Assembly: GCA_027063785.1 (NCBI GenBank)
Contig: JAMORC010000010.1
Location: 1-45,240 of the forward strand
Length of the DNA: 45,240 nucleotides
Reading direction: 5' to 3'
Origin: Desulfurobacteriaceae bacterium
GTDB lineage: Bacteria; Aquificota; Aquificia; Desulfurobacteriales; Desulfurobacteriaceae
In this document: positions 1-9,359 of the stretch, piece by piece
Numbering within the stretch: position 1 is the stretch's first letter
Layout: each line of letters opens with the position of its first letter
The notes under the pieces: model-generated
What the model was told of the DNA's origin: nothing
The model's input: only the letters and a program-made list of their open reading frames with translations
The model's database searches: none
Made by a program: the position numbers and the translations under genes

Positions 1-220
1 TCTCAAGGAATCCTGTAACGCGGGCTACTACTGTTACTTGTTGAGGGCTTTTTAACCTTGCAGGGTAGATTAGGGTTACCGGTAGTTTCTCTATTACTTT
101 AACCTTGTAAACGTCAACTTCCGGAGGAGGTAATTTGTGGTTTTCTTGTCCGTAAGCTGCTAAAAGCCTGAGCTGTAGCACAACGATTAGGAAAGGAAGA
201 AAAAGTCGAAAGTATTTCAT
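1..220 (-). CDS. RND efflux periplasmic adaptor (MFP), N-terminal part only
   Basis: About 73 N-terminal residues are visible; the gene runs off the left edge. The start is ATG at 220-218, overlapping the TGA stop of the upstream tetR gene (ATGA), so the two are translationally coupled. Residues 1-23 form a signal peptide (KYFRLF, then a hydrophobic run ending LLAAYG). The mature start contains PPPEVDVYKVKV and later YPARLKSPQQVTVVARVTGF, the usual opening of the AcrA/MexA-type membrane-fusion proteins that link an inner-membrane RND pump to an outer-membrane channel. The pump and channel genes are presumably to the left. Autorepression by the TetR protein would control it. The family call is inferred from a short fragment. 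Confidence 0.72.
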   Translation of the reverse strand, partial: MKYFRLFLPFLIVVLQLRLLAAYGQENHKLPPPEVDVYKVKVIEKLPVTLIYPARLKSPQQVTVVARVTGFLE

Positions 221-813
221 TTGTTTCCCTCCTTTTTTATTCCTTCGAAAAGTATATTGACAAACGTGTTGATGGTTTCTTCTATTTCTTGTTCTGAAAG
301 CTCCTTTTTTAGGAAAATTTCATTTGTCTGAAAAAATGCAAAAAGCATGCAGTGGAAACCTCTAACTGCAAGTTGTAGGTTTAAGTTTTCTTTTAGTTCT
401 ATCTTTTCTTTTTTCTGCTCAAAAATTTTTAAAAGCATAGAATCAATTCTGGCAAGGAATTTGTTGTAAATTTCAGTTATTTCGTTCGGATGATTTGTGA
501 TTTCAGATAAGATAATCCTAATTAATTTTTTCTTTTTCCGTAAAGTTAAATAGATGCGTTTTGCTATATGCTTTATGGTTTCCTCAATGTTTTTATCGTT
601 ATTCTCGGAAGCGATTTTCTTTAAATCGCTCAGAATAGAATAACGGTTGATGACGGCTTCAAAAAGGGCGGCTTTTGTTCTAAAGTACCTGAAAAGAGTG
701 ATTTCAGAAACTCCGGCCGTTTTAGCGATTTCTCTTGTTGTTGTTCCGATATAACCTTTTTCTGCAAAGCAGGAATAAGCCGCTTCGATAATTTTCTCTT
801 TAGTTGCCGTCAA
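217..813 (-). CDS. TetR/AcrR family transcriptional repressor
   Basis: This 198-residue protein has the normal length for TetR regulators. The N-terminal helix-turn-helix is clear: KEKIIEAAYSCFAEKGYIG followed by TTREIAKTAGVSEITLFRYF (about residues 24-43) and the usual F-x-K-x-x-L-F-E-A-V helix. The rest is an alpha-helical ligand-binding domain with no recognised ligand. The start is TTG at 813-811, with GGGAGGA just upstream. It overlaps the efflux adaptor gene by 4 nt and lies just downstream of a TAGTAAG inverted repeat, so it most likely represses its own efflux operon and is relieved by a pump substrate. That role is inferred from context. Confidence 0.9.
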   Translation of the reverse strand: MTATKEKIIEAAYSCFAEKGYIGTTTREIAKTAGVSEITLFRYFRTKAALFEAVINRYSILSDLKKIASENNDKNIEETIKHIAKRIYLTLRKKKKLIRIILSEITNHPNEITEIYNKFLARIDSMLLKIFEQKKEKIELKENLNLQLAVRGFHCMLFAFFQTNEIFLKKELSEQEIEETINTFVNILFEGIKKEGNK

Positions 814-830
814 AAGTCCTCCCTTTTAGA

Positions 831-884
831 TAGTAAGTGCTTACTAACAGTTAATAAAGGTAGTTAAACTAGCAGAATTGTCAA
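831..884 (-). promoter_or_regulatory. Promoter and TetR operator of the efflux operon
   Basis: A near-perfect palindrome lies at 831-846: TAGTAAG, two central bases (TG), CTTACTA. On the minus strand a TTGACA box (884-879) precedes it, with only a weak -10 (TACCTT-like) about 16 bp further on. An operator placed between the -10 and the TTG start of tetR is the usual arrangement for TetR autorepression. The palindrome is directly visible; its use as operator is inference. Confidence 0.6.
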
Positions 885-885
885 G

Positions 886-925
886 TTCCTTAAGCTAAGG
901 AAGGGTGCCGGCCGAAAGGCCGGCA
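886..925 (-). terminator. Two tandem hairpins downstream of acs
   Basis: Two strong inverted repeats follow the acs stop codon. TGCCGGCC at 906-913 pairs with GGCCGGCA at 918-925 around a 4-nt loop. TTCCTTA at 886-892 pairs with TAAGGAA at 896-902 around 3 nt. Neither is followed by a long T run on the minus strand, so they may act as a transcript-stabilising 3' end or a weak terminator. They separate the acetate operon from the tetR promoter. Confidence 0.5.
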
Positions 926-930
926 GTAGA

Positions 931-2826
931 TTAGTCTTCGAGGGTGGAAAGGTCTCCGGGATCCATCCCGAGTTCTTTGGCTTTGAGAACCCTCCTCATT
1001 ATCTTTCCGCTTCTTGTTTTGGGGAGCTTATCGACGAACTCAATCTCCGAAGGAACGGCAAGTGCACCGAGTTCCATTCTGACGTGGTATTTGAGGTCTT
1101 CAACCAGCTTTTCCGAAGCAGAGTAGCCCTCTTTGAGGATTACGAAGGCTTTGATTGTTTCACCCTTAACCGGGTCGGGTTTTCCTATTACGGCAGCTTC
1201 GGCAACTGCCGGGTGGGAAACAAGGGCAGACTCAACCTCCATCGTTCCTATTCTGTGGCCGGAAACGTTAATTACGTCGTCGGCACGGCCGAGGATCATT
1301 ATGTATCCGTCGTCATCCTTAACTGCAACGTCACCTGCCGTGTAGCAGTTGGGGATGGTGTTCCAGTACTGTTCGTAGCGTTCGGGGTTCTTCCAGATTG
1401 TCCTCATCATTGATGGCCAGGGGTGCTTGATTACGAGGAATCCACCCTTGTTCGGTTCGACAGGGTTTCCTTCCTTATCTACAACATCGGCAATAACTCC
1501 CGGAACGGGCTTTCCTGCTTTACCTGGTTTCATCGGGAGGCCGTCAATCGTTGTAATCATTACGGCTCCGGTTTCTGTCTGCCACCAGGTATCGACTATG
1601 GGACACTTCTCTTTGCCAATTACCCTGTAGTACCAGAGCCATGCTTCGGGGTTAATGGGTTCGCCGACTGAACCGAGAAGCCTCAAAGATGAAAGGTCAT
1701 ACTTGTTGGGCCACTCTTCACCTGCCCTCATAAACATCCTTATAGCTGTTGGGGCGGTGTAGAAGATGTTAACTCCATATTTTTCAACGATTTTCCACCA
1801 CCTTCCAAAATCGGGATAGTTGGGAGCACCTTCTGCAATTACCTGAGTAGCTCCTGCAACAAGAGGACCGTAAACGATGTAGCTGTGTCCCGTAATCCAT
1901 CCGGGGTCTGCCGTACACCAGTAAACATCGTCCTCTTTCAGGTCAAATATGGCCTTCATCGAGTAATAAGTTCCGACCATGTATCCGCCGGTTGTGTGGA
2001 GGACACCCTTGGGCTTACCGGTTGAACCAGAAGTGTAGAGGATAAAGAGGGGATCTTCTGAGTCCATAACTTCGGGCTCGCAGTAGTCAAGGTGGCCGTC
2101 CATAAACTCGTAGAAGTCAACTTCCTTTTCTCCTATGAGGTCAACTTTAGGCTCAAGTCTCCTGAGAACTATTACCTGCTCTACAAAGGGCAGGTCGAGG
2201 ATTGCCTCATCAACAATCCTCTTTAGAGGAATAGCCCTTCCTCTTCTTATCGTTACGTCTGCTGTAATCACTATCTTTGCTTCGGCATCTTCGATTCTGT
2301 GCCTGAGGGCCGGAACGCTGAAGCCTGCGTAAACTACCGAGTGGATAGCCCCGATGCGGGCACAGGCAAGCATTGCAACGATTTGTTCGATAACGAGGGG
2401 CATGTAGATTACAACCCTGTCTCCTTTCTTAACACCGGCAGCTTTTAGGGCGTTTGCGAACTTGTTTACCAGCCTGTAAAGTTCTCCGTAGGTGACAACT
2501 CTTTCGTTCCCGAGTTCGTCTTCCCAGAAGAAAGCTACCTTGTTGCGCTTGCCGTTCTTAACGTGGCGGTCAAGAGCATTAACGGTAATGTTTGTCTTTC
2601 CTCCGACAAACCACTTTGCGTAAGGGTGGTTCCACTCAAGAACTTTTTTCCACTTCTCGTACCAAAACAGCTCCTCTGCCACGCTTGCCCAGAACTTTTC
2701 CGGGTCTTCCAGGAAACGCTTGTACTCTGCTTCGTAGTCCTTGATGTTGGCTTTTTCCACGAAATCTTTGGGGGGATGAATAACCGTTTCCTTTTGAAGC
2801 AGGTGGTCGAGTTTCTCTTCTGCCAT
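931..2826 (-). CDS. acs: Acetyl-CoA synthetase (AMP-forming)
   Basis: Activates acetate to acetyl-CoA with ATP through an acetyl-adenylate. The protein has 631 residues, close to the usual 630-660. Seen in order: an N-terminal ACAS region (residues 30-90, [15 protein letters not shown]), the P-loop-like [11 protein letters not shown] (264-274), WWQTETG (414-420), the hinge region [15 protein letters not shown] (513-527), and [11 protein letters not shown] with the conserved lysine K608, which is acetylated to switch the enzyme off in well-studied homologues. The start ATG has AAGGAGGT upstream. It is the last gene of the acetate operon, 22 bp after the exonuclease gene. An AcuC-like deacetylase at 43181 could act on K608; that link is inference. 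Confidence 0.97.
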   Translation of the reverse strand: MAEEKLDHLLQKETVIHPPKDFVEKANIKDYEAEYKRFLEDPEKFWASVAEELFWYEKWKKVLEWNHPYAKWFVGGKTNITVNALDRHVKNGKRNKVAFFWEDELGNERVVTYGELYRLVNKFANALKAAGVKKGDRVVIYMPLVIEQIVAMLACARIGAIHSVVYAGFSVPALRHRIEDAEAKIVITADVTIRRGRAIPLKRIVDEAILDLPFVEQVIVLRRLEPKVDLIGEKEVDFYEFMDGHLDYCEPEVMDSEDPLFILYTSGSTGKPKGVLHTTGGYMVGTYYSMKAIFDLKEDDVYWCTADPGWITGHSYIVYGPLVAGATQVIAEGAPNYPDFGRWWKIVEKYGVNIFYTAPTAIRMFMRAGEEWPNKYDLSSLRLLGSVGEPINPEAWLWYYRVIGKEKCPIVDTWWQTETGAVMITTIDGLPMKPGKAGKPVPGVIADVVDKEGNPVEPNKGGFLVIKHPWPSMMRTIWKNPERYEQYWNTIPNCYTAGDVAVKDDDGYIMILGRADDVINVSGHRIGTMEVESALVSHPAVAEAAVIGKPDPVKGETIKAFVILKEGYSASEKLVEDLKYHVRMELGALAVPSEIEFVDKLPKTRSGKIMRRVLKAKELGMDPGDLSTLED

Positions 2827-2848
2827 CTTTACCTCCTTATATGGGATT

Positions 2849-3490
2849 TTATTGATGTAATGCTTTCTTCCATTCAGCTCCCTTTTTTACTAACGTTAAG
2901 AACAGAAAAGCTGTTAAAAGGCTGTCACCGTAAGCGTCGTGTCTATCTTCAATACTTATACTAAACTCCTTTGCCATTTCGTCTAAACTCTTTTCTCCGC
3001 TTTCTCTATGGGAGAGATATCTGCTCTTAATCCTTTGTCTGTAAAGATTACCAACTTCGACAAAAGGATGGAAGAGAGGGAATCCCCAAAAATTTTTCGT
3101 ATACCGTGATATGACTGCAATATCAAACTGAACGAAATAACCTATTAAAATTGTTCCTTTGGCAAAATTGAGAAACAGTTCAATAGCCTCTTTTGGAGAA
3201 AGGGCGTTTTCGAGTTCACTTTCTCTAATCCCGTGGATTAGAATACTTTCTTTGGGAATTTCCCTTTCGGGTTTTACAAGAACTTTCAACTTCTGGGAAA
3301 AATCAACTTTATAATCAACTATTTTTATTGCACCGATAGATAATACTTCATCTTCCTTGGGGTTGAGCCCGGTAGTCTCAAGGTCAAACGAGCAGAAAAC
3401 GGGATTCTCAAAGTCAGGTTCGGAATAGAAACGCCTAAAATTTTCATTCTTGCTAAGGAATTTAAGCTTTAACCTCCTTAAAATTCCCAT
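2849..3490 (-). CDS. DnaQ-like DEDDh 3'-5' exonuclease
   Basis: This 213-residue protein carries the DEDDh exonuclease motifs: FDLETTG (D36, E38), [15 protein letters not shown] (D123) and HDAYGDS (H184, D189). These bind two metals and hydrolyse DNA or RNA from the 3' end. It has neither a polymerase nor a BRCT domain, so it is a stand-alone epsilon/RNase T-like enzyme. Its ATG overlaps the stop of the CNB-CBS-DUF294 gene by one base. Exonucleases of this type recur beside CBS-DUF294 proteins and acetate permeases in other bacteria, but their role there is not known to me. The substrate is unknown; a replication proofreading role is unlikely given the operon. Confidence 0.85.
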   Translation of the reverse strand: MGILRRLKLKFLSKNENFRRFYSEPDFENPVFCSFDLETTGLNPKEDEVLSIGAIKIVDYKVDFSQKLKVLVKPEREIPKESILIHGIRESELENALSPKEAIELFLNFAKGTILIGYFVQFDIAVISRYTKNFWGFPLFHPFVEVGNLYRQRIKSRYLSHRESGEKSLDEMAKEFSISIEDRHDAYGDSLLTAFLFLTLVKKGAEWKKALHQ

Positions 3491-5310
3491 CAGACCCTCA
3501 GCCTAAAGTGGACACCGAGGAGTTCCTGAAATCTACCAACAACCTTAAAGGCATCTTTTAACAGGTCTCTTTCAAACTTTGTTAACTTGTTAGGATTAAC
3601 GAAGTTATCGGGTTCTACTCCTGACTTCATCTTCTCAATCTGGTTTTTAAGTCTGATTGTCTGAAGAAGTTTAAAAGCCTCTATTAATTCTTCCGTAAAT
3701 TTTTCCCCGATTTTCTCTTTTAAGAACTTTAACCTTTCGATTGTATTAGTTTCAGACAACCCCGATTCGAGAGCAAGAACTCTAACTCCTTGAGTAATGG
3801 GGAAAATGCCTCCTTTCTTGATGTCAAGCTCCCCTTTATGTTCTCCGCTCTTTTCAAGGACAAATCTGTGGAAGAGGTTAATCGGCGGATCAATTTCTAA
3901 AACCTTTAAAGTCATTGCTACAAGAAAGTTTCGGTAGTTTTTAGCGAGGGAATTCACCATATTACGAAGTTTTTTCTCAAGCTCTAACTCTCCCACAATA
4001 CCTCTAAAATCTACAAAGACGCTTGCTTTTAAAAGGTTTTCAGCTCCGGGTTTTGAAAACCACTCTTCTAAGGTGTAACGCCACTCTTGAAGGGTTTTAA
4101 TCCACTCAGGATTACTTGCCATTACTCCGCCGGGGCATTCGGGAAAACCAATATCAAGGAGAATTTGTGTAGCTTTCTTTCCTAACTTCAGGAAGTATTC
4201 TCTATCTTTCTCCTGAACATAAACAATTCCGTTGTCTATATCTGTTTTTATCGTTTGTTCCTTTCGGCCTTCGCTGCCCATAGCAAGGAAAAGGAAGGGC
4301 GAAGGAGGTTGTCCGATTTCAGATATAGCCATTGAAACGGCTTTTTTTATAAAGCGGTCATTTATTTCGCTGATGAAGCGCTGTAAAACTGAAATTTCCC
4401 TGCCAGAAGAAAGAAGGTTTACAACGGCATCCTGAACCCAATAATAGAGGTTTTTGAGGGTTTTTATGTCTTTTGCTGCTTCAATTTCTGCTGCCAGAAA
4501 GATAAAGTTTTTTGATTGTTGAATAAAGATTGTTCTATCTTCAAGGATTCCTATTATTTTATTGTCTTCAACTACGGGGAGCCTTTTTATGTTGTTGCTT
4601 ACCATTTTAAGAATTGCATTAAATAAAGGTTCTTCGGCTTGAGCAGTTATTACAGGTTTTGAAGCGGTTTTATAAAGTTTTACTTCAGATGGATTTTTTC
4701 CTTCTGCTACTACTTTTTTAATGTCTTTGTCGGTGAAAATTGCAAGCTGGCCGTTTTCATTTAGTAAGCACACAGAGCTTCCCTTTTCATACATTTCCTT
4801 TGCTGCTTCCTGAACGCTAACATCAGGGGGTAGGAAAAGGGGCGGCTGAAGGCGGAGTTCTTTAACGGGAATGAGAACGAAAGAATCCTCAACATTCCCG
4901 GTAAAGTGTTGATATCCCTCCGCAAGTTTTTCGACCAACTCTTTAGTCAAAGCTTCCCTTATTTCCGGATTTTCTCTGGAGAGATTTTCAATAGCATCTT
5001 TAGGAAGTAAATAAACTATGCAATCCTCAAGGGCTTTAACCGAAAAGTTGGCCGGCTTATCCAGGATAAGTTCATATGCTCCGAAAACATCCCCTCTTCC
5101 AAGTATATCTATTACCTTATCTTCCTTTTTGACAGCACAGGAACCTTTAACAATTAGGTAGAGATATAAAGTTTTTTGCCCTTCTTTGAGAATTTCCTCG
5201 TCCTTTTTGTAGACTTCTCCTTTCAATTTGGAAGCTAAAAACTCAATTTCTCTATCGGGCAACCGGTTGAAGGGTGGAACTTCCTTTAAGAGCTTTTCGG
5301 GCTGCAACAT
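3490..5310 (-). CDS. CNB-CBS-CBS-DUF294 nucleotidyltransferase-like regulator
   Basis: This 606-residue soluble protein has four parts: a cyclic-nucleotide-binding-like domain (about 15-125), a CBS pair (about 150-265), a DUF294 nucleotidyltransferase domain with GSEGRKEQTIKTDIDN (345-360; G-S and D-x-D metal-binding pattern as in GlnD), and a C-terminal helical domain. The architecture resembles a GlnD-type uridylyltransferase fused to small-molecule sensors, so it probably modifies or senses something linked to energy or nucleotide state. It lies between actP and the exonuclease gene, a grouping known for acetate permease loci. A terminator-like stem lies ahead of it, so its dosage may be lower than that of actP. 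Substrate unknown. Confidence 0.85.
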   Translation of the reverse strand: MLQPEKLLKEVPPFNRLPDREIEFLASKLKGEVYKKDEEILKEGQKTLYLYLIVKGSCAVKKEDKVIDILGRGDVFGAYELILDKPANFSVKALEDCIVYLLPKDAIENLSRENPEIREALTKELVEKLAEGYQHFTGNVEDSFVLIPVKELRLQPPLFLPPDVSVQEAAKEMYEKGSSVCLLNENGQLAIFTDKDIKKVVAEGKNPSEVKLYKTASKPVITAQAEEPLFNAILKMVSNNIKRLPVVEDNKIIGILEDRTIFIQQSKNFIFLAAEIEAAKDIKTLKNLYYWVQDAVVNLLSSGREISVLQRFISEINDRFIKKAVSMAISEIGQPPSPFLFLAMGSEGRKEQTIKTDIDNGIVYVQEKDREYFLKLGKKATQILLDIGFPECPGGVMASNPEWIKTLQEWRYTLEEWFSKPGAENLLKASVFVDFRGIVGELELEKKLRNMVNSLAKNYRNFLVAMTLKVLEIDPPINLFHRFVLEKSGEHKGELDIKKGGIFPITQGVRVLALESGLSETNTIERLKFLKEKIGEKFTEELIEAFKLLQTIRLKNQIEKMKSGVEPDNFVNPNKLTKFERDLLKDAFKVVGRFQELLGVHFRLRV

Positions 5311-5321
5311 ACTGTTTTTCT

Positions 5322-5359
5322 CCTTTTCTTTTCAAGAAAAGGGGGAGGTGCCGCCCCCC
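5322..5359 (-). terminator. Attenuator-like pair of overlapping hairpins between actP and the CNB-CBS gene
   Basis: On the minus strand, reading away from actP, GGGGG (5358-5354 region) pairs with CCCCC (5345-5341) across a short inner GG/CC stem, followed by TTTTCTT: a compact intrinsic terminator. The next inverted repeat, CCTTTTCTT (5322-5330) with AAGAAAAGG (5334-5342), has perfect 9-bp arms. It shares bases 5341-5342 with the terminator and covers the ribosome-binding region of the next gene. The two structures are mutually exclusive, which suggests partial termination or translational control. Confidence 0.5.
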
Positions 5360-5364
5360 AAAAA

Positions 5365-6963
5365 TTACTCAGCACCGATTCCGAGGTACTTTCTGACCTT
5401 CATCTCTTCAAACTTCTCCTCAGCCTCGGGTTCTTGCGTCATCAAGGAAACGATAATTCCCACTATAAACGCCGCTGTCATTGAAACAATTGCCGGGTTC
5501 TTGTACGGGAAGATGGGAGCAGAGTTTCCGAGTATGTCCACCCAGACGGTCTTGCTCAGGATAATGAGAATAACAGAGAGAACAAGCCCGGTAATCATGC
5601 TGGCAACCGCACCGGCAGTAGTAAACTTCTTCCAGGAGATTGACATAAGGAGAGCCGGGAAGTTTGTGCTTGCTGCAATTGCGAAAGCGAGACCGACGAC
5701 AAAAGCAATGTTCTGGTCTTTAAATGCAATTCCAAGAACAATAGCAATGATACCGAGAACTAAAACAGCGATCCTTGTAATTTTAATTTCCTGCTCTTCT
5801 GAAGATTCTCCCTTCCTTATAACTCCGACGTAAAGGTCGTGGGATAGGGCACTCGCACCAGCAAGGGTTAAACCTGCAACGACAGCAAGGATTGTTGCAA
5901 AGGCAACTGCAGCAATAAACCCAAGGAAAGCATCTCCGCCGAGAGCTTGGGCAAGGAGGGGAGCAGCCATGTTTCCACCTTTACCGATGGAAAGAATCTT
6001 ATCGAGTCCGACCAGAACAACGGCTCCAAAACCGATAACGAAAGTTAAGATGTAGAAGTAGCCGATAAAGCCCGTTGCGTAGAAAACGGACTTTCTTGCT
6101 TCTTTAGAGTCTGGAACCGTAAAAAATCTCATTAAGATATGGGGAAGTCCCGCAGTTCCGAACATAAGAGCAAGACCGAGGGAAATTGCGTCAATTGGGT
6201 TCTTAACAAGTCCTCCGGGCTGAAGCCATTTTTCTCCTGCGGTCTGTTTAACGGCCTGAAAGAGGTTTTCCGGGTTAAATCCGAACTTTGCCAGCGTCCA
6301 TAAAACCATAATCGTTGCACCTGAAAGAAGAAGAACAGCCTTAATAATCTGAACCCATGTTGTTGCAAGCATTCCGCCGAAGAGAACGTAAGTAATCATA
6401 AGAGCGCCGATTATTACTACGGCGATTTCGTAGGGAATTCCAAAAACGAGCTGAATTAGCTTACCCGAACCGACCATTTGTGCGATGAGATAAAGAATAA
6501 CAACGGCAATAGACCCAAGGGCTGCAAGAATCTTTATAGGGCGAAGTTGAAGTCTGTAAGCTACAACGTCTGCGAAGGTATATTTACCGAGGTTTCTGAG
6601 GGGTTCTGCAAGAAGGAACATAATAATCGGCCAGCCGACGAGGAATCCGATTGAGTAAATTAAACCGTCGTACCCTTTTGTTGCTACCATTCCTGCAATA
6701 CCGAGGAATGAAGCAGCACTCATGTAGTCTCCGGCTATTGCTAGTCCGTTTTGGAAACCTGAAATGCTCCTACCGGCAGCATAGAACTCCGCTGCTGTTG
6801 ATGAGCGTTTAGCAGCCCAGTAAGTAATTCCAAGAGTTAGAGCTATGAAAACAATAAAGAAGCCAACTGCAACCGGGTTCATACCGACTATGGCTTCTCC
6901 TTTTCCGGCCAGAGCAGGAACAGGCAGTAAAGCTCCAGCTAAGCTCAACTTCAAGCTTTTCAT
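5365..6963 (-). CDS. actP: Acetate/monocarboxylate:cation symporter (SSS family, ActP-like)
   Basis: An inner-membrane permease of 532 residues, the usual SSS length, with about 13 hydrophobic segments. A cleavable-looking N-terminal segment ([15 protein letters not shown]) is followed by [17 protein letters not shown] and the family signatures [27 protein letters not shown]-type (split here as EFYAAGR and [12 protein letters not shown]) and [15 protein letters not shown]. These match ActP of E. coli and related acetate/glycolate permeases, which use a cation gradient. It is preceded by a DUF485 gene 2 bp away, a classical yjcH-actP pair, and followed by an acs-containing operon. Together these support acetate uptake as the substrate, although pyruvate or propionate cannot be excluded. 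Confidence 0.92.
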   Translation of the reverse strand: MKSLKLSLAGALLPVPALAGKGEAIVGMNPVAVGFFIVFIALTLGITYWAAKRSSTAAEFYAAGRSISGFQNGLAIAGDYMSAASFLGIAGMVATKGYDGLIYSIGFLVGWPIIMFLLAEPLRNLGKYTFADVVAYRLQLRPIKILAALGSIAVVILYLIAQMVGSGKLIQLVFGIPYEIAVVIIGALMITYVLFGGMLATTWVQIIKAVLLLSGATIMVLWTLAKFGFNPENLFQAVKQTAGEKWLQPGGLVKNPIDAISLGLALMFGTAGLPHILMRFFTVPDSKEARKSVFYATGFIGYFYILTFVIGFGAVVLVGLDKILSIGKGGNMAAPLLAQALGGDAFLGFIAAVAFATILAVVAGLTLAGASALSHDLYVGVIRKGESSEEQEIKITRIAVLVLGIIAIVLGIAFKDQNIAFVVGLAFAIAASTNFPALLMSISWKKFTTAGAVASMITGLVLSVILIILSKTVWVDILGNSAPIFPYKNPAIVSMTAAFIVGIIVSLMTQEPEAEEKFEEMKVRKYLGIGAE

Positions 6964-6965
6964 TG

Positions 6966-7277
6966 TTACCTCCTGAACTTTTCCCTTAGTTTTCTTACGA
7001 CCGGGTCATAGTTGGTGTTTGCCCACCAGATATAGGCTCCCGTAATGAGCCAGGAAAAGATGATGATTCCAATACCGATTACAATTCCGTAATTGGTGGC
7101 ACAGCCTTCACATATCGGAGTGGAGAGAAAACTTTTTGCGTATGCAAGCATAAGGATAAATGAGTAGTAAACAACCATCATAACGACTGCAAAGGAAAGA
7201 GAAACTGCAGTTACTTTCTTGATTAACTCTTGAAACTCCGGGTCTTTCAATATTTGGTAGATTTCCTCTTTTTTCAT
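6966..7277 (-). CDS. DUF485 (YjcH-like) small membrane protein
   Basis: A 103-residue protein with two transmembrane helices (about 23-48, [20 protein letters not shown], and 64-88, [21 protein letters not shown]) flanked by charged ends. The N-terminus ([16 protein letters not shown]) and the C-terminal W-x-x-N-x-x-D-P are typical of DUF485. Such proteins are encoded directly upstream of ActP-type symporters and are assumed to be accessory subunits. Here the pair is separated by 2 bp. A Cys-rich loop (CEGC) sits between the helices, an uncommon detail that could bind metal or form a disulfide. Confidence 0.88.
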   Translation of the reverse strand: MKKEEIYQILKDPEFQELIKKVTAVSLSFAVVMMVVYYSFILMLAYAKSFLSTPICEGCATNYGIVIGIGIIIFSWLITGAYIWWANTNYDPVVRKLREKFRR

Positions 7278-7286
7278 GATTGCCTC

Positions 7287-8546
7287 CTACCATACGTAGA
7301 TTGCTGAAGCCATTAGCCTGTTTCCGTGTTCAACATCGCCTTTGTAAAGGCTTTCCTGGTGGTCAAGCTCAAGGCCGAAGGTTACGCCGGGAGCAAACTT
7401 GTAGAGGACGTTTCCGAATGCCCTCCAGTTTTTCTCGTAAGTTCCGAGTGCATCTGCCCCGTCGTTATCGGGGTCGTTCATACCGGCTCCGAAATTAAAT
7501 GCAACCTTTTTAAAGGGCTTCATTGATAGCTGAACAAATCCGCCTTTGGTTTCAAGCTCTTTTACCTCATTTTTATCCAGGTAGTGGGGAGCTGTGAAAA
7601 CGAGGAAGTCCCTTGTGGTTAATCCCTGACCGTAGTAGGCTTCTCCTTTAATACCCATCGGGATAAAAAGGTTAAATGGAATATTCCACTCAACGGCTAC
7701 AAGGTAGTCACTAACATCATCTTTATACCACTTGTCCGCTTTTTTATCATCATTTGTATCAACACCTATTTCGTCGCTTCCCTGCCTGTAAGCTCCGCCG
7801 AGGGCGATGTAGAGGGGCTTGCCTGTTCCGAAAATGTCGCCCTTATAGAATGCTTTTGCTCCTATCCACGGCATTCTCATATCAACGCCGTCGGTGGTTG
7901 AGGCACTCTTCCATACAGTTCCGAGAATTCCGAAGCCGTTGCTAAAAGTTTGGGTTACGGTTACCTGAGGAACCCTGTCCCAGAGGTTACCGGAAGCTCC
8001 CATACTCAGGAAGTCGAGGGTTGAAGCCATTTGAGAAGCAATCGGAATGTAGTCCTGACCGATTCTGATATTTGTTCCCTGACCGTTATTCAAGTTAATG
8101 TAGGATAGCCTGATTCTGAAGGCACCGTTGTCATCCCCGCCTTTGCCGTAGAAGTCGCTCTCAATCCTTCCTGTAACCTTCCAGCCGTTAACTTCGGGAC
8201 CGTCAATGATGAAGCCGAGGCGCGTATCCTTCATGTTGAAAGTAGATTTGTCCTCACCCGCTCCTTTCGGCAGGTAGGTGATGAACTGATCTTTACCCAT
8301 GTTGTGGGTGTCGTAGATTGCGTCCAGTTTCACCTTTCCGTAGATTTTGATTGCGCTCTTAGCACCCGTTACGGCTTTTGCTCCCTTTCCCTGCTTGGCT
8401 TCAAGCTCCACGAGCCTTGCCCGGAGCTTTGCCATCTGCTCCTGAAGCTGTTTAATCTGCTCTTTGAGCTGTTCTACCTCGTCTTGAGCCGCCGCCGGTG
8501 AGAGCGCCAGCAGGGCAACCGTTCCTGCCGTCAAGACTCTCCTCAT
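7287..8546 (-). CDS. Outer-membrane porin, DcaP-like
   Basis: A 419-residue beta-barrel candidate. I chose the ATG at 8546 because it has AGGAGG 4 bp upstream and begins a proper signal peptide (RRVLTAGTVALLALSPAAA); the upstream extension in the same frame is not signal-like. After cleavage comes a coiled coil (about residues 25-55, EQLKEQIKQLQEQMAKL), then alternating amphipathic strands with many Gly/Tyr and aromatic ends, finishing in MASAIYVW, a C-terminal aromatic typical of barrel assembly. The coiled coil plus barrel arrangement matches DcaP-type trimeric porins. As first gene of the acetate operon it probably lets short organic acids across the outer membrane; the substrate is inference. 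Confidence 0.78.
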   Translation of the reverse strand: MRRVLTAGTVALLALSPAAAQDEVEQLKEQIKQLQEQMAKLRARLVELEAKQGKGAKAVTGAKSAIKIYGKVKLDAIYDTHNMGKDQFITYLPKGAGEDKSTFNMKDTRLGFIIDGPEVNGWKVTGRIESDFYGKGGDDNGAFRIRLSYINLNNGQGTNIRIGQDYIPIASQMASTLDFLSMGASGNLWDRVPQVTVTQTFSNGFGILGTVWKSASTTDGVDMRMPWIGAKAFYKGDIFGTGKPLYIALGGAYRQGSDEIGVDTNDDKKADKWYKDDVSDYLVAVEWNIPFNLFIPMGIKGEAYYGQGLTTRDFLVFTAPHYLDKNEVKELETKGGFVQLSMKPFKKVAFNFGAGMNDPDNDGADALGTYEKNWRAFGNVLYKFAPGVTFGLELDHQESLYKGDVEHGNRLMASAIYVW

Positions 8547-8631
8547 GTTTCCTCCTTTTACAGAGTGTTGCCAGCATTTTAACAAGATTTTAAAATTCCC
8601 TTGTACAAAGTGCACAAGACACCAACTTTTG

Positions 8632-8656
8632 TTAAGTAAATGTTACAAAAATTTTA
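8632..8656. promoter_or_regulatory. Three TTA boxes at exact 11-bp spacing (candidate response-regulator site)
   Basis: Between the divergent porin and response-regulator genes, TTA occurs at 8632, 8643 and 8654, an exact 11-bp period, within GTTAAGTAA / TGTTACAAA / TTTAACGG. Tandem half-sites one helical turn apart are the binding mode of OmpR/PhoB-family regulators. The adjacent gene encodes such a protein. The spacing is seen directly; binding is inferred. Confidence 0.45.
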
Positions 8657-8674
8657 ACGGGATGTAAATAGACT

Positions 8675-9334
8675 ATGAAGATACTGCTGATAGAGGATGA
8701 CAAAGACTTGGCAAGGGAAATTTACGAAGTTTTTACTGATTACGGGCTTGACGTAATCATAGGAAGCAGTTGGGAAAAGCGCTTTGACTACGCTGACTAC
8801 CAGTTCTTGATTTTTGACCTTATGCTTTTGGGAAGTCAGGGACTCGAGATATGCAAAAAGCTCAAGAAGCAGAAGGGAATACCGATAATCGTCATGAGTT
8901 CTGTCTGCGATGTTAACACGAAGGTCAAGTGGTTTAGAATGGGAGTTGATGACTTTCTGGTTAAACCCTTCAGCACCAGGGAACTCCTTGCCAGAACTCT
9001 GGCCATAATGAGGCGTTACAAAGACAGGTTAAAGAACGTTCTCCAGTTTGACGATATAGTTCTTAAAAAGAAAGAGGGGCGTGTCTTTGTCGGAGACAAG
9101 GCCGTTGAGCTTACAAAAATAGAGCTGGAGCTTCTCGAGCTTTTAATAAAGCACCAAGAAGAAGTTTTACCAAAGGAATACTTGTTGGAAAAGGTGTGGG
9201 GAGGAAAGAAAGAAAGGAAAAATTCAAGAACTCTGGATGTTTACATATACAGGCTCAGAAAAAAGCTGGGAGATAAAGGTAAGCACTTAAAGACCCTGAC
9301 GAACGTCGGTTACATACTTACCAGGAACGTTTAG
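8675..9334 (+). CDS. OmpR/PhoB-family response regulator
   Basis: This 219-residue protein has a receiver domain (1-115: acidic pocket E7-D8-D9, phosphoacceptor D48 in LIFDLML, K97 in VKPF) and a C-terminal winged-helix DNA-binding domain (about 125-217: FDDIVLKKKEGRVFVG, ELTKIELELLELL, SRTLDVYIYRLRKKL, TLTNVGYIL). No histidine kinase gene lies beside it, so the partner is elsewhere. It is divergent from the acetate operon with 128 bp between the two starts and three 11-bp-spaced boxes in that gap. Regulation of acetate uptake, and of itself, is therefore likely but inferred. Confidence 0.93.
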   Translation: MKILLIEDDKDLAREIYEVFTDYGLDVIIGSSWEKRFDYADYQFLIFDLMLLGSQGLEICKKLKKQKGIPIIVMSSVCDVNTKVKWFRMGVDDFLVKPFSTRELLARTLAIMRRYKDRLKNVLQFDDIVLKKKEGRVFVGDKAVELTKIELELLELLIKHQEEVLPKEYLLEKVWGGKKERKNSRTLDVYIYRLRKKLGDKGKHLKTLTNVGYILTRNV

Positions 9335-9359
9335 AACCTGCCGGTTTTTGAGACGTGGA

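Noticed and set aside
8547-8615. 23-residue extension of the porin
   Set aside because: The extension lacks signal-peptide character and a ribosome site, whereas ATG 8546 has both.
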